Part shown: piece by piece, positions 26,775 through 35,024 of the stretch | Layout: every line of letters starts with the position of its first letter | Position numbering within the stretch: position 1 is the first letter of the stretch | Source of the DNA: Nocardia bovistercoris | Lineage (GTDB): Bacteria; Actinomycetota; Actinomycetes; Mycobacteriales; Mycobacteriaceae | Direction of reading: 5' to 3' | DNA length: 64,000 nucleotides | Assembly: GCF_015674855.1 (NCBI RefSeq) | Contig: NZ_JADMLG010000024.1 | Coordinates: 40,970-104,969 of the forward strand | Made by a program: the position numbers and the translations under genes | The notes under the pieces: generated by a model | What the model was told of the DNA's origin: nothing | The model's database searches: none | What the model saw: the letters and a program-made list of their open reading frames with translations, nothing else

Positions 26775-26923
26775 GCGAGTCGACAGAAGCAGTCAACAAT
26801 GTGTTGGGCGAGGAGAACCGCGCACTCATCGCCGAACTGACCGAATCTCTCGACATCGAGGCGGGCCTACGTGACGCGCTCCGTCGAGCCGCACCGACTC
26901 GCTCCACCCGCGGAACTCTCTGA
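26771..26923 (+). CDS. 50-residue protein downstream of sigma factor
   Basis: ATG 26771 overlaps the sigma factor stop (ATGA). The product starts MSESTEAVNNVLGEENRALI and continues ELTESLDIEAGLRDALRRA; it is acidic at first and helical. No family recognised. Coupling to the sigma factor makes a role in its control plausible. Confidence 0.5.
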   Translation: MSESTEAVNNVLGEENRALIAELTESLDIEAGLRDALRRAAPTRSTRGTL

Positions 26924-27138
26924 ACACGAAGCCTGCACCGCTGCGCTCGACCAGAGCCGCGACACCGACATTGTCTGTCTCCGCTCGCGATTCGTCACCG
27001 CTGTTCCGAACGGATCCGATCAAACCTCCCGCCATGCGGGCGATCCGGGCGCGCACCGGGTTCCGACCATCGTGGCCGAATCCGCGTGCAAATGGGAAAG
27101 CCTTGGAGCATAGGTCTTTCGGGCGACGACTGCGGCCC

Positions 27139-27771
27139 TCAGGTCGGTTCCGAGTCGGTGAGGGCGGGGGTTCGTACCCATTTGTGGATGGAGGGGGCGA
27201 GCCAGCGTTGGAGGTAGGCGCGGAGTTCGTCGTTGGTTCGCTCGGGGGTGCCGGGGTCGGACAGGAACGATTGGACTACGCGTTGGATCCATTCGACGAG
27301 TTCGTCGAGCATCGTCATGGACAGGGGGGTTTGCGTCCAGTCGACGGCGGTGCGTTCCAGTAGGAGTGCGCGGGCGATGGTGCGGGTGGTGTCGGAGGTG
27401 ACGGTGCGCAGCAGGGTGTGGGACGGCTCGTCGTAGAGGAGTTGCAGGTACGGGTCGGTCGGCACGCGGGCGACGATGAAGGCGACGCCTTCGACCGCGG
27501 CTTCGGCCAGGTCGTCGTAGCCGTGGAGTTTGTCGCCGAGTTGTTGCATGAAGTCCTTGGTGCCCTCGGCCGCGGCCGCTTGCAGTAGCGCCGCGGTGCT
27601 GGGGTAGTACCGGTAGACGGTGGCGCGACTGAGCCCGAGGTCGGTGGCCACGTGCGCGATCGTGGTTCGCCCGCCGCGGTCGAGGATGCTGCGGTGCGCC
27701 GACTCGAGAATCCGCTGCCTGGCTTCGTCGTCGGTCGCCGGGGGATGCCCCAGCCATCCACGGGTTCGCAT
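27139..27771 (-). CDS. TetR family transcriptional regulator
   Basis: 210 residues. The N-terminal helix-turn-helix is clear: RQRILESAHRSILDRGGRTT, TIAHVATDLGLSRATVYRYY. The C-terminal ligand domain is unassigned. It is read away from the membrane-protein operon at 28016-29537, and an inverted repeat at 27843-27872 lies just upstream of its start, the normal layout for a TetR repressor of a divergent operon. Confidence 0.9.
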   Translation of the reverse strand: MRTRGWLGHPPATDDEARQRILESAHRSILDRGGRTTIAHVATDLGLSRATVYRYYPSTAALLQAAAAEGTKDFMQQLGDKLHGYDDLAEAAVEGVAFIVARVPTDPYLQLLYDEPSHTLLRTVTSDTTRTIARALLLERTAVDWTQTPLSMTMLDELVEWIQRVVQSFLSDPGTPERTNDELRAYLQRWLAPSIHKWVRTPALTDSEPT

Positions 27772-27842
27772 ATCAGGAATCTAACGCCTCGCCTTCACCC
27801 GCTGGTCGTGGGTTGTCGGTGCGCGGGTTGCCGACACCCCCT

Positions 27843-27872
27843 AGACGATACACTCTACGAAAGCGTATCGTC
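27843..27872. promoter_or_regulatory. Candidate TetR operator (9-bp inverted repeat)
   Basis: AGACGATAC, 12 bases, GTATCGTCT. The outer arms are perfect. It lies 72 bases upstream of the TetR start and about 145 bases upstream of the first small gene on the other strand. Confidence 0.6.
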
Positions 27873-28015
27873 TGTCGAGTCGCGGACACCAGGCAGTCGC
27901 GACCCCACGCGACCCACGGGCGACGCGGGCAACAGCGAACAGACCCCGCCCCCGGCACGTGACCGTTCGAGTACCGGGTCGCGAGCGATCGAATCGATGG
28001 AATACAGGACACGAA

Positions 28016-28114
28016 ATGTGGCAAGAAATAGTGCGATTGGCGGCGGCGTGGGGTGGCATGTGCGCCGTCATCTACTTCTGGTACTGGATCATGAGTCGAA
28101 TCGGGACATTCTGA
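28016..28114 (+). CDS. 32-residue single-span membrane peptide
   Basis: ATG 28016 with AGGA 7 bases upstream. The product begins MWQEIVRLAAAWGGMCAVIY and continues FWYWIMSRIGTF: one tryptophan- and aromatic-rich hydrophobic helix. First gene of the operon facing the TetR gene. Probably a small subunit or regulator of the larger membrane protein downstream. Confidence 0.55.
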   Translation: MWQEIVRLAAAWGGMCAVIYFWYWIMSRIGTF

Positions 28115-28238
28115 TCCGATGACGCCGAGGTGATTAATACTCGGCATATTCTCCAACACAGTTCGACCGCAGTATTCGGCTGCGGTATTCGAGCACGCCC
28201 GCATATCCCCGAAAGGGCCCTCTCCGAGGAAATTCATC

Positions 28239-28358
28239 GTGAACGAACAGGACCGCCGGCGACGCCGCGCGTTGATCGTCTTCCAGGTCTGCATGTACGG
28301 ATTCCTGCTGACCATGTTCTTGATCCAGCTGAATATGTACGCGACGCGAGATTGGTAG
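28239..28358 (+). CDS. 39-residue single-span membrane peptide
   Basis: GTG 28239 with GAGGA 8 bases upstream. It starts with a basic stretch MNEQDRRRRRALIVFQVCMY followed by GFLLTMFLIQLNMYATRDW, one transmembrane helix with an inside-positive N-terminus. The next gene starts 6 bases after its stop, so they are translated together. Confidence 0.6.
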   Translation: MNEQDRRRRRALIVFQVCMYGFLLTMFLIQLNMYATRDW

Positions 28359-28364
28359 GCGACC

Positions 28365-29081
28365 ATGAATTTGCCGTCCTTCATCCGGCCACGCACCACC
28401 GCGACCGGCGACACGGCGACCTACGACGAGCACTACGACCGGTCGCGGCAGGCGCAGCGCGAAGCCGACCGATGGCTGATCGTCGGCACCGCGCTCATGG
28501 GCAGTCTCGTGCTGGGATTCATCGGTCTGCCCATCTTCATGCGTGGCGTCTGGATGTTGCGCAAAGCGCAGCAAGATGGCCTTTCGGTGCGGCCGATGAT
28601 CGTCACCCTCATCGGCTACCTGGTCGTCCTCGACGCCGCCATCAACAGCATCGGCTGGGTGCTCGACGTCTTCGCCAGCCACAGCCTGATCAACCGGGTC
28701 TTCTTCACCGCGTGGGGAAACTTCTTCGACAACGGCTATTTCTGGCACTACAACGAATGGTGGATCGGCGGCTCGGCCGCGCCGGGAGAAAAGGGCTGGG
28801 AGATCGCCTGCATATTCGTGGTCTTCCCCATGCGGATCGCCGCGGGCATCGCTTTTCTGCAGATGAAGCGGTGGGGGCATCAGTGGATGGTCGTCACCTG
28901 CTGGATGGGCGTTGTCATCTGGGTCGGCTACATCACGAATATGACCATGTACGCCGATATCCGCTTCGACGGCACCGTGCTTCCGGTCATCGGCTGGTGG
29001 CTCTACGACATCTTCTACATAACGCCGTTCCTGGCGATCCCCTATCTCCACACCGTCAATCGGGAAATATTCTCCGACTGA
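28365..29081 (+). CDS. Polytopic membrane protein, unknown function
   Basis: 238 residues with about five hydrophobic spans (near 37-59, 78-104, 147-164, 170-190, 206-228). It is rich in aromatic residues, e.g. NGYFWHYNEWWIGGSAAPGE and IGWWLYDIFYITPFLAI. No transporter or enzyme motif recognised. It is the main product of the TetR-facing operon; with two tiny membrane peptides before it and a one-span protein after it, it may form a membrane complex. Confidence 0.7.
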   Translation: MNLPSFIRPRTTATGDTATYDEHYDRSRQAQREADRWLIVGTALMGSLVLGFIGLPIFMRGVWMLRKAQQDGLSVRPMIVTLIGYLVVLDAAINSIGWVLDVFASHSLINRVFFTAWGNFFDNGYFWHYNEWWIGGSAAPGEKGWEIACIFVVFPMRIAAGIAFLQMKRWGHQWMVVTCWMGVVIWVGYITNMTMYADIRFDGTVLPVIGWWLYDIFYITPFLAIPYLHTVNREIFSD

Positions 29082-29105
29082 ACGAAATCGAGGAATCGAC
29101 GGATC

Positions 29106-29537
29106 ATGACCGATCGAAAAAGCACCGCGAGCGAACCGGATCTGCCGTCCGGCACCACCCCGGCGTTCGCCAGGATGCACAAACTACTGCAACGAGGAAT
29201 CTTCGTCTGCCTGTTCGCGCTGGTCATCGAGGGCGCGTTCACGGTTCCAGCGCTCGCCATCTGGTACGGATACCCCACGCTGTCGCTGACCGAGATCTGC
29301 GGCGAACTGATGAAGGTCCGATTCCACGACGACAACGCCGAATGCGAATACCCGTACCCGCTCAGCGGGCCGCCCTACGGCGGAGCGCCCGAGGCCGCGA
29401 ATCAGACTACAGCACAGGATGATTGGGGTGTCCAACCGAAGCCGCGATACGACCGGATCGGATTCCGCGAACTCGTTCGGCTCCACGACGAACGCCTCGC
29501 CCGCGAAGCCGACCGGACGGCCGCCCCACCGAAGTAG
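29106..29537 (+). CDS. One-span membrane protein, unknown function
   Basis: 143 residues: a cytosolic N-terminus of about 30, one helix (GIFVCLFALVIEGAFTVPAL, about 31-52), and a soluble C-terminal part with KVRFHDDNAECEYPYPLSGP and GFRELVRLHDERLARE. Last gene of the operon that begins at 28016, 24 bases after the previous stop. Confidence 0.65.
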   Translation: MTDRKSTASEPDLPSGTTPAFARMHKLLQRGIFVCLFALVIEGAFTVPALAIWYGYPTLSLTEICGELMKVRFHDDNAECEYPYPLSGPPYGGAPEAANQTTAQDDWGVQPKPRYDRIGFRELVRLHDERLAREADRTAAPPK

Positions 29538-29602
29538 GCCACGACCGTGCGTGCGGCGGTGCTCGAGCTCGAAAAGGCCTGGGCGCCGCCGCCGCGCGAA
29601 GG

Positions 29603-29821
29603 TCAGAACAGGCTGCACTCCGGGATGTTGTACATGGCCGCCTCACCGGCGCTGATGGTTCCGTATTGGAGAATCGTCTTGATGGTGCAGACGAGGTGGC
29701 GGGTGTCGGCGGAACCGGTGCCCGCGGAGCCGGTATCGGCGGTGGCCATGGTGGATGCGCCAAGGGTGAGCCCGGCGGCCGCGATCGCGACGAACGCGCC
29801 ACGCGTCAGAGTCGACATCAT
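29603..29821 (-). CDS. Small secreted protein
   Basis: 72 residues from ATG 29821 (or the adjacent ATG 29818), with GAAGGGA upstream. Signal peptide MMSTLTRGAFVAIAAAGLTL with cleavage near TMATADT. The mature part is about 42 residues with two cysteines (HLVCTIK, PECSLF) and ends AMYNIPECSLF. It follows fxsT on the same strand after 103 bases. A broken copy of its 3' end lies at 24646-24732. Confidence 0.65.
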   Translation of the reverse strand: MMSTLTRGAFVAIAAAGLTLGASTMATADTGSAGTGSADTRHLVCTIKTILQYGTISAGEAAMYNIPECSLF

Positions 29822-29924
29822 GTGTCCCTTCACTTTTCATCGATGTGCGCGATGAACGTACCGGGCCTTCGCTGCCGAACGCGCGCCCCGAATTACTGTG
29901 CCGACAAGGCTCGCGGGGGCGGCT

Positions 29925-32900
29925 TCACATGGGTGGGGGCTCGATGTCGCAGACGCCTCGGCGGCGCTCGAGGGCGGCCTGGTATTCGGGGTGATCGTCG
30001 CCGAGAGTCTCGAAATAGCGCTCCAGCGTGTCACGTTCGAGGAGGTCGGCTTCCTCCGCGCGGCCGACAGCGCGGAGATCGAGTGCCAGATTCACCGCCG
30101 ATTGCAGGGTGTAGGGGTGGTCGAGGCCGCGCACTCTACGGGAACGGTCCAGGGTGTCGGCGCCGAGTTCGGCGGCGACGGCGGCGCGGTCGAGGCCCGC
30201 GAGGTCGGAGGCGAGCCCGGTCTTGGCCGCGAGAGTGTAGGGGTGGTCGGCGAACAGGCGCGAATCGAGGATGTCGACGGCCTCCCGGTCGAGGGCGATG
30301 GCGTCTCGATGGCGGTCGGCGGCGCGCAGTGCGGCGGCGTAGTTGACCGCACAGGCGGCGACGTACGGGTGGTTGGTGTATCGGTCCGAAGCGAGCCGGT
30401 ACGCGGTCGCCGCATGTTCCAGGGACAGTTCGATATCACCGAGCACGCGATAGTCGTTGGCCACATTCGTGCGCGCGGCAATGCTTTCCGGGTGGTCGGC
30501 GCCGTACACGGTCACGTGGTCGGCCAGCACGTCGCGCTGGGTTCGCAGCGCGTCACGGTAGCGGCCCGCCTTGCGGTAGGACACACCGAGATTCATCCGC
30601 GCGCGCAGAATGTGCTGTTGCCGTGGGCTGCCGAGCAGTTCCCGCAGATCCGAGACCACCCGTTCCTGCAACACGACCGAGGTCGCGGCGCTGCCGAGTT
30701 CGCGGTGGTTTCGCGCGAGACTGTTCACGCAATGCAACCGCAGCACCGCGTCGTCGGCCAGCGACGGATCATTCTGGAAATGTTCGTAATTGCCGCGATC
30801 GAGCCGCATCGCATCGGTGTAGCGGCCCATGACCCGGTAGGACACGGCCAGGTTGTGCGCGGCCCGGATCGTCTCGATGCTGTTGTCGCCGAGGCGTTCG
30901 ACCGCCCACCCGTAGGACTGCTCGTTGAATTCGACCGCCTCCGCCCAATCACCGGCGATGCGCAGACACGCGGCGACCAGGTCGCTGGACCAGACGTACT
31001 CCTCCGGATAACTGGCGCGCACCTGCTCGACACCTCCGCGCGCGTTCACCGCCGCGGTGCGCGCGCGCTGATGGTCACCCATCCGCCACAGCGTGTTGCC
31101 GGTGACGATCCAGATCCTGACCACGCGAATATCGGTGTCGCCCAACAGCCTCGACCACACCCGCGCCGCCCGCACGCCCAAGCCCGCGGCGGCGGTCAGC
31201 TCCCCCTGGTTCCGCAACGCCGACACGATACGACGGACGAGTTCCGGCAGGTGCGCGCACGGATCGCCGGATCGCGTGACATGCGCGCAGGACAGGACCT
31301 CGGTGTACTCGATCTGCTGCCACAACCACAGACTGCGACCCCACATATCGGGCAGTTCGGTGCGCTGCGGGGACGCGTCACACAACACCTGATGCGCGAT
31401 ATGCCGGTTGGACTCGGCCCGATTCCTCGGGAGGAATTCCCGGATTCCGTGCCACGGCACCGCGTGCATGCGCAGCGCCCGACCCCGGTCGGTGAGCGGG
31501 TCGGCGCAGATCTCCGCGACCGAATCGCGGGTGGCCAACTCCAGCACTTTGCGCCGCCGATGTTCGACGGCAAGTACCTCGGCCAGCTGATCGGGCAACC
31601 GCAGGCCTGGCCGCAGTGTGGATTCCGGCAGCTGGGAGGTCAGCAACGCCATCGAAACCGCCTGGCCCGGTGCGAAAGCGGCCAGCAGGCGCAGCAGTTC
31701 ACCGGCCGCCCAGGCATCGGAGCCGACCGGTTCGTCGAGCAGCGGGCGCAGCGAGTCGCCGACGATGGACGCGGCCCGCCGGTAGTAGCGCGCCAACTCG
31801 TCGTCCAGCGCGCCGAACGGCGTCGGCCTGACCCGCTGCAACAGCGCTTCGTCCATGGGCACGCTGCCGCGCGCGCCCCGGTGCGCCAGCGCGTTGAGCA
31901 GGAAAGGGCCGCCGCCGACGGCCGCGCTGAACTGCCGCGCCAGCTCGTCGGAGATGTCATCGACGTGCCTGCGCAGCAGGTCGGCGCCCTCGTCGATGTC
32001 GAACATGGGGACCCGGATCGGTTTCGGCACATCCCAATCCGGCGCTCGCGAGGTCAGCAGGACATGTCCGGAACCGTCCCACGGCACCATCTCCGACAGT
32101 AGCGCCGGCTTGCGCGGCAGCGGCAGCTTCTCGAGTCCGCCGCGATGATGGTCCGGCGTCACATTGTCGTAGACGATCAGGTATCGCTTCGCGGTGCGGC
32201 GCAATTCGACGATCACGGCCTCGTGCAGGGTGTCGCGGGCAAGGACCTCCGGCAGACCGAGCGGTTCGGCCAGATGGCCGAGTTCGGTGCGCATGACCGC
32301 GCCGTTGGCGCCCGAGATCCAGGCGATCAGATCGTATTGGGAGCGAAACCGACGTGCGTAGGCCGCGGCCAGCCAGCTCTTGCCGCTGCCCGCCATGCCG
32401 GTCAGCACCGCCGCGCCCGCCCGGTCGAGTTGATCGCGGATCGCGGTGAGTTCGCGTTCGCGGCCGTAGAACCAGTCCGGTTGATGGACCGGGATGGTCC
32501 GGGTCTGGTAGGCGACGAAGATCTGCTGATTCGGGTACCTGACCCGCATCCGCCCGGCCCGACCGAGAGTTTCCGGGGCTCCCGCGAGATCGCGATACCC
32601 CAACGCGCGCAATACCTTTGCCTTCGCCTCCTCTTCGCCGGGCAGCACCCTCAGGTCGACCGCCGCGATCCGCTCGGCCGCACTCGGCACATCGGCCGTC
32701 GCGACGATCACCGCGACCGCCTCGGCCGAACAGCGCGCCCAATCCTCGGCGGTCGCGCCGAGCGCACGCATGAAATGCTCGCTGATCACGAGCAGCGTTC
32801 GGACCCCGGCCGAGGTGGGCGGCAGTCCGTCGCCCGGCTCGACGCACAGCAGCGGGACATCGAGTCCGACATCGGCGCCGACCTGCTGTAGCCACAGACC

Positions 32901-32969
32901 CCACACCGCGTCCTCGGCCGCGTGTGCGACGACGACCGATTCGCTCGTCGGTTGGGGCATAGCTGCCAC
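29925..32969 (-). CDS. fxsT: FxsT-like protein: TIR-like, NB-ARC and TPR domains
   Basis: 1014 residues. The first ~130 form a TIR-like fold (ESVVVAHAAEDAVWGLWLQQ). Then comes an NB-ARC/STAND NTPase: entry FYGRERELTAIRDQL, Walker A TGMAGSGKSWLAAAY (about 190-204), Walker B RYLIVYDNVT (about 262-271). The C-terminal ~380 residues are tetratricopeptide repeats (HNLAVSYRVMGRYTDAMRLD and similar). This matches the TPR protein of the FxSxx-COOH system, thought to be a sensor that signals when its repeats bind a partner. GTG 32969 was chosen for AGGAG 8 bases upstream; the frame is open to GTG 33032, through repeats. Confidence 0.85.
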   Translation of the reverse strand: MAAMPQPTSESVVVAHAAEDAVWGLWLQQVGADVGLDVPLLCVEPGDGLPPTSAGVRTLLVISEHFMRALGATAEDWARCSAEAVAVIVATADVPSAAERIAAVDLRVLPGEEEAKAKVLRALGYRDLAGAPETLGRAGRMRVRYPNQQIFVAYQTRTIPVHQPDWFYGRERELTAIRDQLDRAGAAVLTGMAGSGKSWLAAAYARRFRSQYDLIAWISGANGAVMRTELGHLAEPLGLPEVLARDTLHEAVIVELRRTAKRYLIVYDNVTPDHHRGGLEKLPLPRKPALLSEMVPWDGSGHVLLTSRAPDWDVPKPIRVPMFDIDEGADLLRRHVDDISDELARQFSAAVGGGPFLLNALAHRGARGSVPMDEALLQRVRPTPFGALDDELARYYRRAASIVGDSLRPLLDEPVGSDAWAAGELLRLLAAFAPGQAVSMALLTSQLPESTLRPGLRLPDQLAEVLAVEHRRRKVLELATRDSVAEICADPLTDRGRALRMHAVPWHGIREFLPRNRAESNRHIAHQVLCDASPQRTELPDMWGRSLWLWQQIEYTEVLSCAHVTRSGDPCAHLPELVRRIVSALRNQGELTAAAGLGVRAARVWSRLLGDTDIRVVRIWIVTGNTLWRMGDHQRARTAAVNARGGVEQVRASYPEEYVWSSDLVAACLRIAGDWAEAVEFNEQSYGWAVERLGDNSIETIRAAHNLAVSYRVMGRYTDAMRLDRGNYEHFQNDPSLADDAVLRLHCVNSLARNHRELGSAATSVVLQERVVSDLRELLGSPRQQHILRARMNLGVSYRKAGRYRDALRTQRDVLADHVTVYGADHPESIAARTNVANDYRVLGDIELSLEHAATAYRLASDRYTNHPYVAACAVNYAAALRAADRHRDAIALDREAVDILDSRLFADHPYTLAAKTGLASDLAGLDRAAVAAELGADTLDRSRRVRGLDHPYTLQSAVNLALDLRAVGRAEEADLLERDTLERYFETLGDDHPEYQAALERRRGVCDIEPPPM

Positions 32970-32982
32970 GTGCGGTACTCCT

Positions 32983-33067
32983 GTCACTGTCCGGGTTGTC
33001 ACTGCCTGGGTTGTCACTGTCCGCGCGGTCACTGTCTCCGCGCGGCTGTCACTGTCTCCGCGCGGCT
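32983..33067. repeat. Tandem repeats at the HEXXH-fxsT junction
   Basis: On plus: three 15-base units beginning GTCACTG(T/C)C (32983-33027) and two perfect 20-base units GTCACTGTCTCCGCGCGGCT (33028-33067); the next GTCACTGCC covers the HEXXH stop codon. The unit therefore seems to have grown from the stop-codon region of the upstream gene. Confidence 0.85.
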
Positions 33068-33068
33068 G

Positions 33069-34691
33069 TCACTGCCACCGCACGGTCGTGCGGTCGCCGA
33101 TATCGGTCGCGGCGGTGTGCCGCATGACGGTCACGAACCGCCGACCGGCCGGGGTCAGCCGGTCCGAGTCGAGCAGGGTCTCACATCCGAGGAGAGTCTG
33201 CCCGCGCACCGGCTCCGCGGCCGGGACCGGCGCCGAGCCGGCGTGGTCGGCGGCCCGCCGTAGGAAGCGGCTCACCGCGAGATGGGCGTAGACGCCGTGC
33301 AGTACGGCGCTGGCGGGTCTCGGGTCGGCGCGCCACGGTGATGGCAGATCGGCGGGCCGCTCCACCGCGATCAACGGCCTGATCTCCATCAGCGCACTCA
33401 ACTTCGAATGCTGGAACTCGTGCAGCAGCCCGGTCGCCATGCCCACCGCGTCGTCCGGCTGGATCATGGCCGCCGCGCCGAACATGTCGACGAGGGTGGC
33501 GCTGGTGAACGGGTAGGTCTTCGCGCGGCGGGGCAATATCGCCCGGATGCCTCGGATCAACGGGGTGGCGAGTTCGGGGACGGCGGCGGCCAGCAGCGGG
33601 ATCGCCTCGGCGAAAGCGCCTCGCCAGAGCTCGAACTCGGTGTCGGGCCACGGTGTCCACGCGACGCCCGCATCCGCGGACTCGGTGCCTGATGTCTTGG
33701 TGTCCCGCGTCGTGGTACCCGACGTCACGGCGCCCCGCATCGCGGCACCCGGCGTCACAGTGCCCGACGTCACGGCGTCCGGCATCACGGCGCCCGACAT
33801 CACGGCGCCCGGCGTCACGCCGCCCCGCATCGCGGCGTCCGACGTCACAGTGCCCGGCATCACGGCGTCCGACGTCACAGTGCCCGGCATCACGGCGCCC
33901 GGCATCACGGCGTCCGGCATCCCGGCACCCGACATCCCGGCGTCCGACGTCACAGTGCCCAGCATCGCGGCGCCCGACGTCACGGCGTCCATCGAGTCCG
34001 TCTCCGCTGATGCCGTATCCGCTGTCTCGGTATCCGCCACCGCGTCGGACCACGCTGCCGGAGTCGCCGGGAGATCATCGAATTCGATATCGAGGACACC
34101 GCGCGCCAGCGGTGCGCGCAAACGCCGGATAGGGGTCCAGCGGTACCCGTGCGGCGCGAGCACGCCGCCCGCTGTGCCGCGTATTCGAGCGGTGTCGGTC
34201 GCAGGCCCGGTCCATGCGCCCATGCCTGGCAGTACCACCGCGCCGCCCACGCTGGGGAGCTCCAGATCGAATTCCATGCCCGCTCGCGCCGCCGCGGCGG
34301 CCGCGAACGAGGCGAGATGGGCGGTCGGCGCTTGGCGACCGATGTCCGCGTCGACGGCGCACACCGCAGCCCATGCGCCGAACCTGGGGTGCAGCAGAAC
34401 TTCTCGCGCTCGCGCGGGCGCACGGCGTTGCACGGCGCTCAGGAGTTCGAAAGACCTACGCACGACTCGGCATTCGTCGTCGGCACGGGCACTGGCATCG
34501 CTGCCGCGCAGCACCGCCGCCAGGAAGGCGAGATTTCGACTGAGCCTGGTACGTCGCAGCAGCGGAAGCAGTGTCGCGGGATCGGCCAGGGCTGCCACGG
34601 CGTCGAGTTCGGCGTCGGAGACCTCGAGCACCCGACCGCGCCGGGTGTTCGCGGCACCCGGTGCACCGAACCTGTAGACGGTCTCGGTCAT
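33069..34691 (-). CDS. HEXXH-motif putative peptide modification protein with internal pentapeptide repeats
   Basis: 540 residues. The family signature is LLHEFQHSKLSALMEIRPLI (HEFQH at 424-428), followed by PWRADPRPASAVLHGVYAHL. HEXXH-motif proteins occur with, or fused to, the radical SAM enzyme FxsB of FxSxx-COOH systems and are thought to modify the small FxsA peptide through a metal site. Residues 235-334 are an insertion of 20 pentapeptides of the type GAVMP/GTVTS, encoded by a 15-base minisatellite and absent from the conserved domain. ATG 34691 overlaps the fxsA stop (ATGA). Confidence 0.82.
   Translation of the reverse strand: MTETVYRFGAPGAANTRRGRVLEVSDAELDAVAALADPATLLPLLRRTRLSRNLAFLAAVLRGSDASARADDECRVVRRSFELLSAVQRRAPARAREVLLHPRFGAWAAVCAVDADIGRQAPTAHLASFAAAAAARAGMEFDLELPSVGGAVVLPGMGAWTGPATDTARIRGTAGGVLAPHGYRWTPIRRLRAPLARGVLDIEFDDLPATPAAWSDAVADTETADTASAETDSMDAVTSGAAMLGTVTSDAGMSGAGMPDAVMPGAVMPGTVTSDAVMPGTVTSDAAMRGGVTPGAVMSGAVMPDAVTSGTVTPGAAMRGAVTSGTTTRDTKTSGTESADAGVAWTPWPDTEFELWRGAFAEAIPLLAAAVPELATPLIRGIRAILPRRAKTYPFTSATLVDMFGAAAMIQPDDAVGMATGLLHEFQHSKLSALMEIRPLIAVERPADLPSPWRADPRPASAVLHGVYAHLAVSRFLRRAADHAGSAPVPAAEPVRGQTLLGCETLLDSDRLTPAGRRFVTVMRHTAATDIGDRTTVRWQ
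33691..33990. repeat. 300-bp minisatellite, 20 units of 15 bp, inside the HEXXH gene
   Basis: Plus-strand units such as GACGTCACAGTGCCC, GGCATCACGGCGCCC and GGCATCACGGCGTCC follow each other without spacers from 33691 to 33990. The 15-base period keeps the reading frame whatever the copy number. On the coding strand each unit gives one pentapeptide (DAVMP, GTVTS, GAAMR and variants). Confidence 0.95.
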
Positions 34692-34852
34692 CCGTCGCCC
34701 CCCGTACTGTGACCGCCGAAGACCGTGCCTACCGCGGCGCGGCGGCGCAGGGCGAGGCGCACCGCGCGAGTCACATCGGGCCGGTCTTCGAGCAATTCGT
34801 CGAGCGACAGATCGGCCAAGTCGGGTAAGCCGGTGCTGGATTCCGCGTCCAT
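34688..34852 (-). CDS. fxsA: FxsA-like small peptide precursor (variant C-terminus)
   Basis: 54 residues from ATG 34852, with GGGGAGGGG upstream. The core GLPDLADLSLDELLEDRPDV followed by TRAVRLALRR matches the leader of FxSxx-COOH (FxsA) proteins, whose hallmark is PDLxxLSLDELL. The end is GTVFGGHSTGGDG, so the canonical terminal FxSxx is missing; F, H and S remain as possible modification sites. The gene overlaps the HEXXH gene by ATGA. FxsA peptides are substrates of FxsB radical SAM enzymes, but no such gene is in this window. Confidence 0.72.
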   Translation of the reverse strand: MDAESSTGLPDLADLSLDELLEDRPDVTRAVRLALRRRAAVGTVFGGHSTGGDG

Positions 34853-35024
34853 CTGTCACCCCTCCCCGGACCGATCGGGCCACGGCCCGGCAGCGCCGGA
34901 TTCGCCGCGGATTCGATCGCTTCCGGCTTTTTCCTTGTGACACTTGAATTTAACACAGCAAAATGGGTCGATCACCGACCGGCATCCGGTGCGAGCGAAG
35001 GGCCATCGGCTCGGAAACCGGGAG
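34853..35024 (-). promoter_or_regulatory. AT-rich promoter region of the fxsA-HEXXH-fxsT unit
   Basis: Between the vWA stop and fxsA is a 172-base gap whose part near 34925-34965 is much AT-richer than the rest (minus strand: TTTTGCTGTGTTAAATTCAA). TTGCTG and TTAAAT could be -35 and -10 like elements, though the spacing is short. It suggests that the fxsA module has its own promoter besides any read-through from the VMAP module. Confidence 0.45.

Noticed and set aside
32970..33032. An N-terminal extension of fxsT starting at GTG 33032
   Set aside because: It would translate only the tandem repeat; GTG 32969 has a well-spaced AGGAG. Kept as an alternative, not the main call.
33691..33990. Regular short repeats that could suggest a CRISPR array
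   Set aside because: Units are 15 bases with no spacers, variable at several positions, and lie in frame within a coding sequence; there are no cas genes.
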